DNA of 64,000 nt, taken from G963662985 sp963662985. Its GTDB lineage: Bacteria > Chloroflexota > Anaerolineae > Anaerolineales > UBA11579. Position 1 is the first letter of the stretch; each line of letters begins with the position of its first letter. Location of the stretch: the NCBI GenBank assembly GCA_963662985.1, contig OY760067.1:1922001-1986000 (forward strand), given 5' to 3'. The translations under genes were made by a program, and so were the position numbers. Below, one piece after another: positions 62,111 through 64,000 of this stretch. The notes under the pieces are model-generated. The model was not told where the DNA came from. It saw only the letters and a program-made list of their open reading frames with translations, and searched no databases.

Positions 62111-64000
62111 ATGGCAGAAGTAAAAACCCCAACTATTATTGGTCAACCACTTCCTCGAAAAGATACTTACGATAAAGCTATCGGCGCTGCTCAATATACG
62201 GATGACTTGCAATTTGGACCAGGTTTGTTGCATGCAAGAATTAAACGAAGCCCGCATGCACACGCTTTGATTAAAAACATTGATGTTTCAAAAGCAGAAC
62301 AAATGCCGGGTGTGAAGGTGGTTGTTACGGGAGAAGATTTCCCTGGAAGAATTGGACTTTATATTGTGGATCGCCATATTTTTGCTCGCGACCGAGCACG
62401 ATATGTGGGTGAACCTGTGGCAGCTGTGGCGGCAATTTCTGAAGAGATTGCTGAAAAGGCTGTGGATTTGATTGAAGTTGAATATGAAGTTTTGGAAGGT
62501 GTGTTTGATCCGATTTATGGTGCATCAAAGGAAGCCCCTTTGATTCATCCGAAGATGGATGAATATTATGTTCCAAATTATGTTTTTCCCCAAAAAGGGA
62601 CGAATATTTCGAACTGGTTCAAGATTCGTAAAGGGGATGTGGACAAGGCGTTTGAAGAGTGTGCAGAAATTGTTGAGCATGAATTCAAGGTGCCCCATGT
62701 GCAACATGTGCCGATTGAGACACATATTGCGATTGCTAAATTTGATCTGAATGGTAAGTTGACCCTTTGGGCTTCTTCACAATCTCCATTTGCTCAGAGA
62801 GATTTGATTGCAAAGACTTTTAATATGTCACAGAGTGATATTCGAGTGATTGCTCCTTATGTGGGTGGTGGCTTTGGATGTAAGGCTGGGGTGACGATGG
62901 AAGCTTTGCCAGTGGCAATAGCTCAGAAAATTCCGGGTGTGCCAGTGAAATTGGCATTAACTCGTGAAGAGGAATTTTATACGAATTTTGTGCGCCAAGG
63001 TTTGGTGATTCGTTTGAAGGTTGGTTGTGATAAAGACGGCAATCTTTTGGCGATGAAAAACACCATGTATTGGGACGGTGGTGGTTATACGGATTATGGT
63101 GTTAACATCACTCGTGCTGGTGGATATAACAGCACTGGCCCTTATGATATTCCGAATGTGTGGACAGATTCTATGTGTGTTTACACAAACCATCCTGTGG
63201 GTGGCGCCTATCGTGGATTTGGGATGTCTGAATTACATACTGGTGTGGATCAGGCGATGGATATGTTGGCTGATAAGATTGGTATGCCTCAGGACGAATT
63301 CCGATTGCGAAATTGTGTGCAAGGTGGCGACACTTTGGTGACCAGTATGAAAATGCATCCAACTGGGTTAGATCAATGTATTCAACATGTTGCTGAAGCT
63401 TTGGATATTAATAAAAAGGAAGAACCTTCTTCTCCAACCAAGCTGAGAGGCAAGGGATTAGCGTTGATGTGGAAAGCCCCGTCAATCACACCAAACTCTG
63501 GTTCAGCGGCAAAAATCGCTTTGGCTGAAGATGGCACATTAGTATTGTCTGTCGGTGGTCAAGAAATTGGACAAGGCGCATTTTCTGCGATGGCTCAAAT
63601 CGCTGCGGGCGTGATGGGAGTGCCCTATGAAGATGTCAAAATTGATGGTCCAGTAGATACCCAATACAGCCCTTATGAATGGCAAACAGTTGCCAGCCGT
63701 TTGACTTGGTCTATGGGGAACGCAGTCAAGCGCGCAGCTGAAGATGCAAAACGACAAGTGCTTGATTTGGTCAGCGAACATTGGAATGAAAGTCCTGAAG
63801 ATCTTGATATCGTAAATGGCATGGTTGTTTCCTATAAAAGTGAACAAGAAATGTCCCTTGAAGGCATTGGGATTTACGGTATTCCGAAAGATGGCTATGA
63901 AGGTTGGAAGGGAAATGGTCCAATAATTGGCCGTGGTTCCTTTATGCCCAATTACATCTCTGGTTTGGATGCTGAAACTGGTCAGGGTACACGCGCTGTT
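62111..64000 (+). CDS. Xanthine-dehydrogenase-type molybdopterin-binding subunit (partial, runs off the window)
   Basis: The first 630 residues of a large molybdopterin subunit; the frame is open to the last base. It starts MAEVKTPTIIGQP and carries family motifs: the GEPVAAVAA segment near residue 95, APYVGGGFGCK near residue 250, GGAYRGFGMSEL near residue 365, and VGGQEIGQGAFSAMAQIAAGV near residue 480. The AYRGFG motif is closer to xanthine and nicotinate-type dehydrogenases than to CO dehydrogenase, whose loop is AYRCSFR. The catalytic Glu of the GxGE motif lies beyond the window. Purine hydroxylation is the best guess given the permease and DUF2877 neighbours; aldehyde or N-heterocycle oxidation is also possible. 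AAGGAG precedes the ATG. Confidence 0.9.
   Translation, partial: MAEVKTPTIIGQPLPRKDTYDKAIGAAQYTDDLQFGPGLLHARIKRSPHAHALIKNIDVSKAEQMPGVKVVVTGEDFPGRIGLYIVDRHIFARDRARYVGEPVAAVAAISEEIAEKAVDLIEVEYEVLEGVFDPIYGASKEAPLIHPKMDEYYVPNYVFPQKGTNISNWFKIRKGDVDKAFEECAEIVEHEFKVPHVQHVPIETHIAIAKFDLNGKLTLWASSQSPFAQRDLIAKTFNMSQSDIRVIAPYVGGGFGCKAGVTMEALPVAIAQKIPGVPVKLALTREEEFYTNFVRQGLVIRLKVGCDKDGNLLAMKNTMYWDGGGYTDYGVNITRAGGYNSTGPYDIPNVWTDSMCVYTNHPVGGAYRGFGMSELHTGVDQAMDMLADKIGMPQDEFRLRNCVQGGDTLVTSMKMHPTGLDQCIQHVAEALDINKKEEPSSPTKLRGKGLALMWKAPSITPNSGSAAKIALAEDGTLVLSVGGQEIGQGAFSAMAQIAAGVMGVPYEDVKIDGPVDTQYSPYEWQTVASRLTWSMGNAVKRAAEDAKRQVLDLVSEHWNESPEDLDIVNGMVVSYKSEQEMSLEGIGIYGIPKDGYEGWKGNGPIIGRGSFMPNYISGLDAETGQGTRAV

Noticed and set aside
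62325..63850. Antisense and frame-shifted frames over the last gene
   Set aside because: The large molybdopterin subunit reads without a break from 62111 to the end with family motifs, so these are shadows.
1..64000. tRNA, rRNA or prophage/insertion elements
   Set aside because: No T-arm pattern (GGTTCGAATC), rRNA core, transposase, integrase or terminal inverted repeat was recognised.

Overview
The window looks like chromosome from a Chloroflexota bacterium of the Anaerolineae type. No rRNA or taxonomic marker was compared, so this is inference. The signs are moderately AT-rich DNA, membrane-anchored LysM proteins with long Pro/Thr linkers, a zinc-ribbon LysM protein, an aglEFG-type sugar transporter, and an F0 ATP synthase cluster with a fused b-delta subunit. 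No rRNA, tRNA, CRISPR array, insertion sequence or prophage was found. The + strand stays rich in G and T even where genes lie on the - strand, so it is probably the leading replication strand throughout.

Layout. 1-1.4 kb: end of a branched-chain amino acid ABC transporter (livH partial, livM). 1.5-3.0 kb (-): tatABC. 3.2-5.3 kb: isoprenoid genes (type 2 IPP isomerase, polyprenyl synthase). 5.3-6.4 kb (-): hemW. 6.5-8.7 kb: two paralogous LysM membrane proteins. 8.8-11.7 kb: F0 ATP synthase genes (AtpI-like, a, c, b-delta fusion) closed by a terminator with no F1 genes. 11.7-17.1 kb: murE, then the rpmH-rnpA-yidD-lipoprotein-yidC-khpB cluster. 17.2-27.3 kb (-): a five-gene DNA-repair operon (AddB-like protein, UvrD-like helicase, Fe-S PD-(D/E)XK nuclease, RecJ, SbcC). 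27.4-29.3 kb: MFS exporter with an ArsR-type regulator. 29.3-33.9 kb: PfkB kinase, parAB, amidohydrolase, RidA. 34-41.3 kb: surface polysaccharide genes (glycosyltransferase, priming phosphotransferase, epimerase, 4,6-dehydratase) and two FemAB-type transferases. 41.5-43.5 kb: an OmpR-type two-component system. 43.5-46.2 kb (-): two CBS/CorC membrane proteins. 46.2-53.1 kb: a LacI-regulated alpha-glucoside/sucrose locus (amylosucrase-type enzyme, LacI, AglE/F/G-type transporter). 53.3-58 kb: lon, a lone receiver protein and a PHP-AlbA_2 fusion. 58-64 kb: a probable purine catabolism locus (DUF2877/AllH-like protein, a structured leader RNA with terminator, an NCS2 permease and a three-subunit xanthine-dehydrogenase-type molybdoenzyme running off the window).

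How it fits together. Most of the window is housekeeping: envelope assembly, protein export, energy conservation, chromosome segregation and repair. Carbohydrate uptake and purine use sit towards the right end. The most interesting points are the structured leader upstream of the NCS2 permease, the split AddAB-like repair operon with an in-frame 36-bp tandem duplication in its nuclease gene, the truncated b-delta fusion without F1 genes, the lon-receiver-PHP/AlbA_2 operon, and several promoters placed so that the mRNA would start at the start codon (leaderless).
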